Origin: Anisakis pegreffii
Lineage: Eukaryota; Nematoda; Chromadorea; Rhabditida; Anisakidae
Assembly (NCBI GenBank): GCA_035041965.1
Contig: JAPYMA010000240.1
Span: 1-64,000 of the forward strand
Direction of reading: 5' to 3'
DNA length: 64,000 bases
The position numbers and the translations under genes were made by a program. Positions within the stretch are counted from its first letter, which is position 1, and each line of letters opens with the position of its first letter. Positions 1 through 11,600 of the stretch are shown here, piece after piece. The notes beneath the pieces were generated by a model. The model saw nothing but the letters and a program-made list of their open reading frames with translations, was not told the origin of the DNA and ran no database searches.

Positions 1-145
1 TATATCATTGTCTGAAGCTGCCTAATGACGTTTTGCCTAAGGACAGTTCGCCTAAAGACATTGGCTAATCGACAGTTTGCCTAACGGACAATTTGCCTAA
101 TGACAATTTTACTTAACTTCATTTTGCCTAATGAGCTGCTTAAGG
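1..145. repeat. TGCCTAA-type minisatellite, left end of duplicated block
   Basis: Degenerate tandem repeats of about 16 nt with core TTTGCCTAA-(N)-GACA recur from the window edge to about 145. The same array recurs at about 10861-11005. The same core builds both arms of the inverted-repeat element at 47021-47231, so the array is probably derived from, or shared with, that transposon family. Confidence 0.75.
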
Positions 146-682
146 GAGCGTGTAAGACTGTCAGACGCACGCGTTCACAATATGTTGGAAATTTTCTTCT
201 CGTGGCTATTATTAGAACACCTGGACACTTCAGCTTTGGTGATTTTGATGAGTTCAATCAAAGTCGAGTTTTGACCAATAAAGTTGCCAAGAGTAAACAG
301 CACATCTACTTTACCTTAATCACTGTGTTTGGATTCATACGCAACACATTTCTCAAAAGAATAAAAGATGATAACTATTATTAATTATGCTTACCAAAAT
401 ACATAAAAATTAGATAATATGCTGATAATAACAATGTTTATAACAGTAACAGCGTATGATAACTAATAACGCATAATAACAACAGAAGCAGCAATAAAAG
501 GATCGGTAAAAACAGTAAAAATGGCATTGACAATATTAAAAATAAAAATAAAAGTAATATCCAACTTAACAGTGAAGCATTCAGTCGGCCATCTCAATAA
601 ATCACGCGTAATACGTCATTCTTCTATATCATAAGAACAAAAAATGTAAACATTATGCTTTATCAATTCTCGAAATACCATT

Positions 683-1315
683 TCAGATATGGCTACGCAT
701 TCTCAAATTACTGTTCTTGAAATCCACCCTGGTTCCCTCTAAAACAGGTTTTGTACAGCTGTTGGCACTGGTGATCGGGAACACAAACCGTTGGGAGCTA
801 CGTTGATATGAAGCATCCACTGCATAACACACGTTAACGGCTGAGACAGTGTTCGAGTTTTGGAATTGAGATGACCTGTTAATCATGTTAATTCTGCTAC
901 TGATTTTGAGTTCACGTCCAAAATGAAGTGGTATCATGTCATGTCAACTTCAGGACCGAACAGACGCGCATGAAGGGATTTGTAACATCCGATTAGCGAA
1001 TCACCTTGATCACATATCACTGTCATAGTTGTTGAGGGACCTGAAAATAGCTAACGATCGAAGATGAAGTCAATTATGCTTCAGCAACATGAGTGACTAT
1101 CCAAATGGTGAAAACATTTGTATGATAAATTTCCTTAGCTTCTTTACGCATTAAATATTCAGTGATTATCACTGACTCACATGAGATTCGTAGAACGGCA
1201 CCTGAGCTGATTGTAGTAGTGATCAGTTGATGACAAGGATGCGAGTGAAAGACAAAATTCCATAATTACCCGAAAACGATTGTAGAACAAGCACTGAGAG
1301 TATGAAGCACCACAT
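683..1315 (-). CDS. Candidate secreted-protein gene, module A (tentative exons)
   Basis: Unrecognised family. Reading the minus strand, 1315-1270 encodes a short signal peptide starting MWCFIL and ending before a GGTAATT donor in phase 1. A 21-nt exon at 1201-1181 ends at a GTGAGT donor. A 36-nt Thr-rich exon at 1040-1005 follows a TTTTCAG acceptor and ends CAAG|GTGATT, phase 1 on both sides. A domain segment then contains ITSANSCTK and RVDFKNS, ending at a GTAATT donor at 711. The acceptor of the domain exon does not fit the phase cleanly: the segment is one base shorter than module B, so this copy may be frameshifted. Secretion is inferred from the leader only. The homologous leader is deleted in unit 2. 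Confidence 0.35.
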
Positions 1316-1454
1316 CGCGACCGATGAAGTTTGTGACAATTAGTGATATCTGTGTTCCACGTTTTTGAAAACTACCGCAGTTTTTCACTAATACCATATT
1401 GCGATCATTGTTATAAGTTACACGTTATCATTACAATATCTTTTTTTTATTGCC

Positions 1455-2060
1455 TAGAGATCCAGCTCTAAATCTAGAGATCCAGTTGGATCGAACGATC
1501 CAAAGAAATTCACAAGTTACTGGGCAAACTTGAGCATACTTACCCTTCAGGGCGGCACTCGTATTGCCTTGAGATAGCATCAATAAAATACCTATATCTC
1601 CTGAATAAAGCAAAATCGCTCCGCAAAATATATGATTTTCTGAATGAAGAGATCCAGCTGGATCGAAAGGTGCAAAGAAATTCATATGTTTCCGGGCAAA
1701 ACTAAGAAGACGATTAGCTCGAAGATTGCAATTCGCCTTTTGCTATATGAACGTATTGATTGCTCTATAGTGATCAATTTTTATAAATGAGCGCGACTGC
1801 GCTTTATGTTTGAGATAGATCTAAGAAAATGGCTATATCTCCTCAGATAGGCAAAATCACTCGGCAAAATACACCTTTTCCTAAATCTAGAGATCCAGTT
1901 GGATTGAGCGATCCAAAGAAATTCACAAGTTACTGCGCAAACTTGAGCATACGGTACCCAAGAAGGCGGCATTCGCATTGCCTAGTATCAATAAAATATC
2001 AATAAAATACTTATATCTCCTGAACTAAGCAAAATCGCTCGGCAAAATATGCATAACAAC
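1455..2060. repeat. Cluster of dispersed repeats with GATCCAGTTGGATCG core
   Basis: Several 100-130 bp copies share, in order, TATATCTCCTGAACTAAGC, AAAATCGCTCGGCAAAATA, AGAGATCCAGTTGGATCG and AAGAAATTCACAAGTTACTG. Copies begin near 1455, 1592, 1835 and 1998. Two and a half copies recur in unit 2 (6290-6745), and one diverged copy sits in a TTC38 intron (52999-53130). GATCCAGTTGGATC is a near-palindrome. No coding content is evident. Confidence 0.75.
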
Positions 2061-2917
2061 GAGTGCGCATTTGCTACTTACGTCACAATAAAATGTTAAC
2101 AAATAAACACAACATAATATTGCTTTCATATGTTCGCAGCAAGCCAGTGAGAATTTTTGAGGAATTTCTCAGTGAGGAAGTAAAATGAGGGAAGTGGGAT
2201 ACTTTAATGGAACGACGTTGAGGCTGGAAATGGTACAACGAAATCAGTTATTTGTATCAAATGAAGGATGCAAATTTGGAAAAGATTAAATTTCAACTGC
2301 TCCATCACCACTACAATCATCGCTGTTATCAATATTTGAATCAAAAAATCGCGGATAATGGTGACATGAATATGGAAAATGTTGTCGGATTGGATCTCTC
2401 GCACCAAAATTAACAATAAGCATATTCCAGTTGAATAAGCACCAATACTCACTCGTTATGTAAAACCTGTAACCTTGTGAATTTTCATGTCGAAGACTAT
2501 GGATTGTTATTCTGAACTTGGTGCGTCCTCTGCCTGAGTCAATAGATAGTCATGATGATAAGAACGAGGGAATCAGCAAAGTGTTTATGATCAACAAAGT
2601 TTTGTTTTTGCAAATAAAATAGCCTGATGAAATTGGAAAAACTATCGATGAACACACAGCAATAGAACTATTGAAAGTGATCACGACGAACATGCCAAAA
2701 CAACATCGTTTCTAGTCCAACCATATCCCATTATACATCAGCAATATGAAGTCCCATTTCGGAACTGCACAACTGATTACGACGTTGTTAGAGATTTTAT
2801 TCCACACCTAAATACCAAAACCTTTGATGGGCTACAAAGCACAAAGTGGCAATATTTTCACCAAGAATGATTGGCGGCCGCTGCGTTGAAGAAAATGGAT
2901 ACGATTCCTCAAATCAC

Positions 2918-5222
2918 TTTTTCTGAAATTCACCCTGATCCCTTTGTACGCAGTTATTGTACATCTGTCGACATAGGTGATCAGAATCACCCACACCTTT
3001 CCTTTGGGCTGTAATCCAGCATCGTCGATGTCCGCGGCGACAATGTTCGGGAGCTGAAATTCAAATGATCTGTTAATTATTGCAAATTCTCCTATCAGTC
3101 TTCAGGTTTTCGCACCAAAGAAAGTAAGGTCGTTCCTTTGAAACAGAAAGATATAACAGACGTAAAGGAAACGATTCGTCACATCTGAGTAGTGCATTAC
3201 CTTGATCAGTTGTTGCTGTCACAGCTGGTGGAGGACCTGAAAGCAGAAAATAGTCGATGAAGAACTCATTGGAATTAATAAAAAACGAGAGACTGTCCAT
3301 ATCGTAGGAATATCTGTACTGATGAATTATTTCTGATTCTTTGTAGTCTCATTTAGTGTTAGACGGGAAACGGGGTTCCCGATTGGCAAAGCGGGGAGCC
3401 CCTCCCCGCGCAATTTGGTCCTCAACTTTTTCGGTGGGACCCCACCTCTGTCCAGCTTTTTTCCCCCGACGAGGAGGACGAACATTCAACTGAAATAGCG
3501 AAATACCGCTGCAATACTTCCAATATTGTCTTGTTGATTGTTTTGTAATGTGAGTATAAGTTGTTTGGCAAATCATCCACAAGAAGTCATTAGTCTTTCA
3601 TCTCCGATTGATAATTTTTCGTCACTGATGGGGTTCCTGTGCGATCCGCACAGAACTCCCATCAGCGACGAAAAATTATCAAATATGAAAATAGGAAACA
3701 ATCGAAGGCGAACGGTTCTCTCAAGCATCAAAAGGCTTGCGCAGTAGAAGATACATTTTCTAATTTTCAGCATTAATTCCTGTCGTTATCATCAAAAAGG
3801 TTTTCTGTAACCTTTTTATGCAATTAATTTTCATCATGATCATCTTACAATTAGCGGAAAGTGGTCACAGTGCTACATAAGATGAATTCTGCGCGGAATT
3901 CACTTCGCTAAATGTCAATATTACTGAATGAATCTGATTACGTCAAGGCTGTCGGACGGGGGTATTGAAGTTCGCCTCAGCTCCGTGACAAACAGCTTCC
4001 TAACTCCTTTTTAAATTGCTTGAACTCAAAGTACATTGCCGTGCGGATGCTCCAGACTTCCTCATGTGCACATGGGTGATCGTTCTGAATACAGCGTTTG
4101 AAAAGTGCAGTTGAAATGAATCATTAAGTCCCCCAATTTCTCCTATTAATGTTCAGTTTTTCGTCCAATGCCATCTGCTTTTGATATTCGTACTGTAGGA
4201 AATGAAACATTGAAATGGAGAATGGGTAAGTTACCGGTGGGTCGTGTATCCCTTTGATCGGTGGTAACTGCTGAGGTTGGTGTTGTAGGATCTGAAATCC
4301 GCACATGATGAAGGATGAATGATAGCTTTAAAAACCTGCTTGTCTCCTCAACTTTCAACTACAATTGCTGATCGCTCATGCCTATATTCTTCCGTCGATT
4401 TGGTTACATCATCCACTCAGCATCATGGAATTTGTGCACATCGCTCACTGAAGTGTAAAATCCAGCGGTGGTGCATTTCATTTTTACCATGGAAAGTTTC
4501 TCTAAATTTTAGCGCAGTTACTGTTCCCTACTAGCTGTTTTGGCAATCGACACGACGATGACGGGATAGGTTCATATCCTAAAATAACTTTTCTGAAATT
4601 CACCATCATATCCTTGCATACAGTTTCTGTACAGCGGTTGACAGTGGCGATCAGCATAATACGTACCTCGCGTATGGTGTGCAGTCCAACATTGTCGAAA
4701 TATGGGGAGACAATATTCTGGAGTTGAAATTCAAATGGACTATTAATTATTCTAAATTCTTGCATGTGAATTCAAGATTTCTATGGAAGAGAAGAGAGTG
4801 TCATTTCTCAACATTAAAAAGGCAAAAATGAAATGAGCGTGAATGAAGAGAATTGTCACATGAAAGGATTTATCACTTTACTTCGCATAGTTGTTGCTGT
4901 CACAGTTGTTGAGGTACCTGAAAAAAGTAATCGACCGAAGAAGAACAACTCAGCTATGGTCCAGAAGATAGAGCGACCATCCATATAGTTTTAAAAAATC
5001 CCAAACGATAAGTTTATTCAACATCTTGTAGATATAGCATTGGAACATCTCCATATTGACTGTATTTCACTCAGATGAGATTCTTAGAACGGTACTTGAG
5101 TTGTCAGGAATAACCATCAGTTCAACTTCGCACACTGATGACAAGGAATCAAGTAAAAGACAGTTTTCAAAATTACCTGCGAATGAGTGAAGAGCAACCA
5201 CTGAGAGAATGAAGTACCACAT
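2918..5222 (-). CDS. Candidate modular secreted-protein gene, modules D-C-B (tentative)
   Basis: No family recognised. On the minus strand 5222-5177 encodes the leader MWYFILSVVALHSFA plus a phase-1 G before GTAATT. Exon 5134-5071 follows a CATCAG acceptor. Thr-rich 36-nt exons lie at 4917-4882, about 4290-4250 and 3236-3201. Domain exons lie at about 4758-4589 (D), about 4160-4000 (C) and 3091-2918 (B). Module B is the cleanest: TTTCAG-bounded Thr exon, GATAG acceptor, 174-nt domain exon and phase-1 symmetry throughout, encoding VDRCTIT and GIRVNFRK near its end. Without the donor, B would read on to a stop at 2832 and D to a stop at 4502. Module C has lost its Thr-exon donor (GG for GT), so it is probably decayed. 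Whether this is one gene or several cannot be told here. Confidence 0.35.
3361..3480. repeat. GC-rich palindromic element
   Basis: A GC island in AT-rich DNA. It contains GCGGGGAGCCCCTCCCCGC, whose 8-bp arms pair exactly, followed by GGTCC...GGGACC and runs of C. A copy is at about 8050-8160 in unit 2, where the loop between the same arms differs (CGC for CCC). It looks like a small mobile or structural element. Confidence 0.6.
3608..3682. repeat. 75-bp hairpin inverted repeat
   Basis: Arms 3608-3643 and 3647-3682 pair over 36 positions with 4 mismatches around a 3-nt loop. The ends are TTGATAATTTTTCGTC and GACGAAAAATTATCAA. A near-identical copy is at 8292-8366. It may be a foldback MITE or a structured RNA. 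Confidence 0.85.
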
Positions 5223-6289
5223 AGCGACCAGTGAAGTTACGCCTATGACAATGTGCTCATGGTTTCAGATGTTTTGTTAGGAGCTACACCTAAATTCTCT
5301 CTATCGTTCTTTACTTTGTCTCTATCAATTTCTTGTATGACTTCTGTATCATTACATATCAATAATGGTCATATTCAACACTGCTATCAATATCAATATT
5401 ATTGTTACCAATTCAATTCCGTGAACCAGATATCGGACTATCTCTCGCTACGGCTAAACTGTCACCAGATTTTATTCATACTGACTTGTTTACGAGTAAA
5501 ACTGAATACTTAATGAGGCATATGATATCATTTATGCGGATTATTGAACAAATTGATGCGATCATCAACAAAATATTCTGTCGTGACTGAGATTCAGGAA
5601 GAGAATAGATACTCAATAACATCTCTATTTTAAGTAGTGATAGATTTTATAGGAACATAAGTGAGTTGTAGGAACTTTGCGGGAGTATCTATTTATAAGA
5701 AAAAGGGAGGAAATGAACTGGATTTTTTTTTGGATGGAATCTTTTGATAACCTCAGCTATTATTAGAACACCTGGACACATCAGCTTTGGTGATTTTGAT
5801 GGGTTCAATCAAAGTCGAGTTTTGACCAATAAAGTTGCCAAGAGTAAACAGCACATCTACTTTACCTTTATCGCTGGTGATGGACAGCAGCAGCCTTCTT
5901 CAACGAACTATGTTTGGATTCATACGCAACACATTTCCCATAATAATAAAAGATGATAGAACAAAAAGAACAAAAAATGTAAACATTATGCTTTATCAAT
6001 TCTCGAAATAAGATTTCAGGATATGGCTACGCATTCTCAAATTACTGTTCTTGAAATCCACCCTGATTCCCTCTGAACCAGGTTTTGTACAGCTGTTGGC
6101 ACTGGTGATCGGGAACACAAACCGTTGGGAGCTACGTTGATATGAAGCATCCACTGCATAACACACGTTAACGGCTGAGACAGTGTTCGAGTTTTGGAAT
6201 TGAGATGACCTGTTAATCATGTTAATTCTGCTACTGATTTTGAGTTCACGTCCAAAATGAAGTGGTATCATGTCATGTCAACTTCAGGA

Positions 6290-6745
6290 CCTTTATCTCC
6301 TGAACTAAGCAAAATCGCTCCGCAAAATATATGTTTTTCTGAATGTAGAGATCCAGCTGGATCGAAAGGTGCAAAGAAATTCATATGTTTCCGGGCAAAA
6401 CTGAGAAGACGATTAGCTCCAATATCGCAATTCGCCTGTTGCTATATGAACGTATTGATTGCTCTATAGTGATCAATTTTTATAAATGAGCGCGACTGCG
6501 CTTTCTGTTTGAGATAGATCTAAGAAAATGGCTATATCTCCTCAAGTAGGCAAAATCACTCGGCAAAATACATGTTTTTCTAAATCTAGAGATCCAGTTG
6601 GATCGAGCGATCCAAAGAAATTCACAAGTTACTGCGCAAACTTGAGCATACGGTACCCAAGAAGGCGGCATTCGCATTGCCTAGTATCAATAAAATACTT
6701 ATATCTCCTGAACTAAGCAAAATCGCTCGGCAAAATATGCATAAC
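6290..6745. repeat. Dispersed GATCCAGTTGGATCG repeats, unit 2
   Basis: Unit 2 counterparts of the 1592-2060 copies. The left end coincides with the breakpoint of the unit 2 deletion, so recombination between repeat copies may have caused that deletion. Confidence 0.7.
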
Positions 6746-8049
6746 AACCAGTGCGCATTTGCTGCTTCTGCCACAATACAATGTTAACAAATAAACACAA
6801 CACAATATTGTTTTCATATGTTCGCAGCAAGCCAGTGAGAATTTTTGAGGAACTTTTCAGTGAGGAAGTAAAATGAGGGAAGTGGGATCCTTTAATGGAA
6901 CCATCAGGCTGGAAATGATACTACGAAATCAGTTATTTGAATCAAATGAAGGATGCAAATTTGGAAAAGATTAAATTTTAACTGCTCCATCACCACTACA
7001 ATCGTCGCTGTTATCAATATTTGAATCAATAAGTCGCTGATAATGGCGACATGAATATGAAAAATGCTGTCGGATTGGATCTCTCGCACCAAAATTAACA
7101 ATAAGCATATTCCAGTTGAATAAGCACCAATACTCACTCGTTATGTAAAACCTGTAACCTTGTGAATTTTCATGTCGAAGACTATGGATTGTTATTCTGA
7201 ACTTGGTGCGTCCTCTGCCTGAGTCAATAGATAGTCATGATGATAAGAACGAGGGAATCAGCAAAGTGTTTATGATCAACAAAGTTTTGTTTTTGCAAAT
7301 AAAATAGCCTGATGAAATTGGAAAAACTATCGATGAACACACAGCAATAGAACTATTGAAAGTGATCACGACGAACATGCCAAAACAACATCGTTTCTAG
7401 TCCAACCATATCCCATTATACATCAGCAATATGAAGTCCCATTTCGGAACTGCACAACTGATTACGACGTTGTTAGAGAATTTATTCCACACCTAAATAT
7501 TAAAACCTTTGATGGGCTACAGAGCAGAAAGTGGCAATATTTTCACTAAGAATGATTGGCGGCCGCTGCGTTGAAGAAATTGGATACGATTACTGAAATC
7601 ACTAAAATTTCTGAAATTCACCGTGATCCGTTTGTACGCAGCTATTGTACATCTGTCGACATATGTCATCTAAACCACGCACACCTATCCTTTGGGCTGT
7701 AATCCGGCATTGTCGATGTCTGCGGCGACAATGTTCGGGAGCTGAAATTCAAATGATCTGTTAATTATTGCAAATTCTCCTATCAGTCTTCAGGTTTTCG
7801 CACCAAAGGAAGTAGGGTCGTTCCTTTGAAACAGAAAGATATAACAGACGTAAAGGAAACGATTCGTCACATCTGAGTAGTGCATTACCTTGATCAGTCG
7901 TTGCTGTCACAGCTGGTGGAGGACCTGAAAACAGGAAATAGTCGATGAAGAACTCATTGGAATCAATAAAAAACGAGAGACTGTCCGTATCGTAGGAATA
8001 TCTGTACTGATGAATTATTTCTGATTATTTGTAGTCTCAATTAGTATTA

Positions 8050-8160
8050 GTCGGGGAACGGAGTTCCCGATTGGCAAAGCGGGGAGCGCCTCCCCGCGTA
8101 ATTTGCTCCTCGACTTTGTTAGTGGAGACCCCACCCCCGTCCAGTTTTTTCCCCGATGGG
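8050..8160. repeat. GC-rich palindromic element, unit 2 copy
   Basis: Counterpart of 3361-3480, with several substitutions and small indels. The central GCGGGGAG/CTCCCCGC arms are conserved while the loop changed. Confidence 0.6.
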
Positions 8161-8291
8161 AAGAACGAGCAATCTACTGAAATAGCGAAATACCGCTGCA
8201 ACACTTCCAATATTGTCTTGTTTGTTTTGAAATGTGAGTATAAGTTGTTTGGCAAATCATCCACAAGAAGTCATTAGTCTTTCATCTCCGA

Positions 8292-8366
8292 TTGATAATT
8301 TTTCGTCACTGATGGGGTTCCTGTGCGATCCGCACAGAACTCCCATCAGCGACGAAAAATTATCAA
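8292..8366. repeat. 75-bp hairpin inverted repeat, unit 2 copy
   Basis: Copy of the hairpin at 3608-3682. Arms 8292-8327 and 8331-8366 keep the same loop and the same mismatches, so it arose by the block duplication rather than by fresh insertion. Confidence 0.85.
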
Positions 8367-10860
8367 ATATGAAAATAGGAAACAATGGAAGAGGAACGGT
8401 TCTCTCAAGCATCAAAAGGTTTGCGCAGTACAAGGTACATTTTATAATTTTCAGCAACAATTCGTGTCGTTATCATCAAAAAGCTTTTCTGTAACCTTTT
8501 TATGCAATTAATTTTCATCATGATCATCTTACAATTAGCGGGAAGAGGTCACAGTGCTACATAAGATGAATTCTGCGCGCAATTCACTTCGCTAAATGTC
8601 AGTATTATTGAACGAATCTGATTACGTCAAAGCTGTCGGACGGGGGTATTGAAGTTCGCCTCAGCTCCGTGACAAACAGCTTCCTAACTCCTTTTTAAAT
8701 TGTTTGAACTCAAAGTACATTGCCGTGCGGATGCTCCAGATTTCCTCTTGTGCACAAAGGTGATCGTTCTGAGCGCAGCGTTTGAAAAGTGCAGTTCAAA
8801 TGGACCATTAAATCCCCCAATTTCTCCTATTAATGTTCAGTTTTTCGTCCAATGCCATCTGCTTTTAATATTCGTAGTGTAAGAAATGGAACATTGAAGT
8901 GGAGAATGGGTAAGTTACCGATGGGTTCGTGTATCCCTTTGATCGGTGGCAACCGTTGCGGTTGGTGTCGTAGGATCTGAAATCTGCACATGATGAAGGA
9001 TAGCTTTAAAAACCTGCTTGTGTTCTCAATTTTCAACTACAATTGCTGATCGCTCATGCCTATATTCTTCCGTCGATTTGGTCACATCATCCACTCAGTC
9101 AGCGTCACGGAATTTCTGCAGATCGCTCACTAAAATGTGAAATCCAGCAACAATGCATTCCATTTTTACCACGGAAAGCTTCTCTAAATTTTAGCGCAGT
9201 TATTGTTCCCTACTAGCTGTTTTGGCAATCGACACGACGATGACGGGATAGGTTCATATCCTCAAATAACTTTTCTGAAATTCACCATCATATCCTTGCA
9301 TACAGTTTCTGTACAGCGGTTGACAGTGGCGATCAGCATAATACGCAGCTTGCGTATGGCGTGCAGTCCAACATTGTCGAAATATGGGGAGACAATATTC
9401 TGGAGTTGAAATTCAAATGAACTATTAATCATTCTAAATTCTTGCATGTGAATTCAAGTTTTCATAGGAGAGAAGAGAGTGTCACTTCTCAACATTAGAA
9501 AGGCAAAAATGAAACGAGTGTGAATGAAGAGAATTGTCACATGAAAGGATTTATCACTTTACTTCGCATAGTTGTTGCTGTCACAGTTGTTGAGGTACCT
9601 GAAAAAAGTAATCAACCGAAGAAGAACAACTCAGCTATGGTCCAAAAAATAGAGCGACCATCCATATAGTTTTAAAAAATCTCAAACAATAAGTTTCCTC
9701 AACTTTTTATAGATATAGCATTGGAACACCTCCATAGTGACTGTATTTCACTCAGATGAGATTCTTAGAACCTACTTGAGTTGTCAGTAATAATCATCAG
9801 TTCAACTTCGCACACTGATGACAAGGAATCAAGTAAAATACAGTTTTCAAAATTACCTGCGAATGAGTGAAGGGCAACCACTGAGAGAATGAAGTACCAC
9901 ATAGCGACCAGTGAAGTTACGCCTATGACAATGTGCTCATGATTTCAGGTGTTTTGTTAGGAGTTACACCTAAATTCTCTCTATCGTTCTTTACTTTGTG
10001 TCTGTCAGTTTCTTGCATGACTTCTGTATCATTACATATCAATATTGGTCATATTCAACACTGGTATCAATGTCAATATTATTGTTACCAATTGAATTCC
10101 ATGAACGAGATATCGGATTATCTCTCGCTACGGCTTAACTGTCACAAGATTATAATCATACTGACTTGTTTACGAGCAAAATGAAATATTCCATGAGGCA
10201 TATGATATCGTTTATGCGGATTATTGAACAGACTAATACAATCATCAACAAAATATTCTCTCGTGACTGAGATTCAGGAAGAGAATAGATACTCAATAAC
10301 ATCTCTATTTTAAGTAGTGATAGATTTTATAGGAACATGAGTGAGTTGTAGGAACTTTGCGGGAGTATCTATTTATAAGAAAAAGGGAGGAAATGAACTG
10401 GACTGTTTTTGGATGGATTCTTTTGATAACCTCACCTATCAGTCTAACCCTATTAGTTATTCTATTAAAAGTATGGATGAGGGAGTACGTATCCAAATTT
10501 CTTTATAGCCAGTCGCATTCTCTGTGACCCTGACCGCCCTATTTTGTCCCGACCATTCCGGAATTGTCGGGAATCCTCTTACAACGAAAATATCCGGTGA
10601 AATCCCGAACTTTTCCCGATAAGTATGTGGGTGTACCAAACAAATCAGACAAAAGTGTCAAAAGTGTGAACCTATGGTCATTTGGCCTAATGTACATTTT
10701 CCCTTATGGACATCGTGGTTATTGTAACGATTGGTTTCTTTCGTGTTGCTCCAATCGTTTCATCTCAAACTTGGGTAATTAAACTAATCAATAACACCAA
10801 CAACGGATCTGCGAATTCCTACGAAAGATGCAGTTGTAAACATTGTACTTTATGTATTCT

Positions 10861-11600
10861 CAAAATATCATTGTCTGAAACGTGCCTAATGACGTTTTGC
10901 CTAAGGACAGTTTGCCTAAAGACACATTGGCTATGCGACAGTTTGCTTAACGGACAATTTGCCTAATGACAATTTTACCTAATTTCATTTTGAATAATGA
11001 GCTGCCTAAGAAGCGTGTCAGATTGTCAGACGCACGCGTTCACAATATGTTGGAAATTTTCTTCTCGTGGCTATTATTAGAACACCTGGACACTTCAGCT
11101 TTGGTGATTTTGATGGGTTCAATCAAAGTCGAGTTTTGACCAATAAAGTTGCCAAGAGTAAACAGCACATCTACTTTACCTTAATCACTGTGTTTGGATT
11201 CATACGCAACACGTTTCTCAAAAGAATAAAAGATGATAATTATTATTAATTATGCATACCAAAATACATACAGTTAGGTAATATGCTGATATTAACAATG
11301 TTCATAACAGTAACAGCGTATGGTAACTAATAACACATAATAACAACAGAAGCAGCAATAAAAGAATTGGTAAAAACAGTAAAAATGGTATTGACGATGT
11401 TAAAATTAATAAAAATAATAGCAATAATAACGATAATAATGACAACAATAGCAGTAATGATAATAACAACATCAATGACAATAATAAAGGTGGCAACAAT
11501 AAGGGTGATGACAAATAATGATAATTGAAATAATAATAGCAATAATATGAATGATAATAAATATTTGTTCATCTTATCATTACAATATATTTCTTGGTGT
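10861..11600. repeat. Partial third copy of the duplicated block head
   Basis: From about 10861 the sequence repeats positions 1 to about 580: first the TGCCTAA minisatellite, then the CTATTATTAGAACACC segment and the following AT-rich tract. Homology fades into simple sequence rich in ATAATAA and AACAA. The 10437-10860 interval between unit 2 and this copy is single copy in the window, and I see no gene in it. Confidence 0.8.
11300..11570. repeat. AT-rich simple sequence (AAT/AAC-rich)
   Basis: Long run of imperfect AATAATAAC and AATAATGA-type triplets. It yields spurious Leu/Ile-rich frames on the minus strand. The homologous tract in unit 1 (about 415-560) is similar but shorter. Confidence 0.8.

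Larger units (their letters stand above)
205..5751. repeat. Tandem segmental duplication, unit 1
   Basis: Starts at the motif CTATTATTAGAACACC and runs to about 5751, where the same motif restarts unit 2. Long stretches, for example about 2455-2800 against 7140-7490, are almost identical to unit 2. The start-to-start offset is about 5.55 kb and falls to about 4.68 kb after indels. This unit retains about 217 bp (roughly 318-660) and about 640 bp (roughly 953-1592) that unit 2 lacks. Minus-strand modules of a secreted-protein family lie inside. Confidence 0.9.
5996..9902 (-). pseudogene. Second copy of the modular secreted-protein gene, partly broken
   Basis: Unit 2 counterpart of the modules in unit 1. 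The leader exon is kept at 9902-9857 with the same MWYFIL start and GTAATT donor. The following exon (from 9814) has lost one base near 9770 relative to unit 1, which brings a TAA into frame. Domain segments remain at about 9447-9270, 8860-8690, 7780-7610 and 6271-6000, with Thr-rich exons upstream of the first three. The leader of the last module is removed by the unit 2 deletion at about 6288. I call it a pseudogene on the frameshift, but module B' may still be used. Confidence 0.4.
5752..10436. repeat. Tandem segmental duplication, unit 2
   Basis: Second copy of the block, joined head to tail to unit 1. It lacks two segments present in unit 1. At about 6290 the text jumps from the sequence matching 952 to the sequence matching about 1593, removing a signal-peptide exon. 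The copy ends near 10436, where AACCTCACCTATCAG diverges from the unit 1 continuation. Confidence 0.9.

Noticed and set aside
100..384. 94-codon frame at the head of unit 1
   Set aside because: It runs through the TGCCTAA minisatellite, and the corresponding frames in the other copies differ in start and end.
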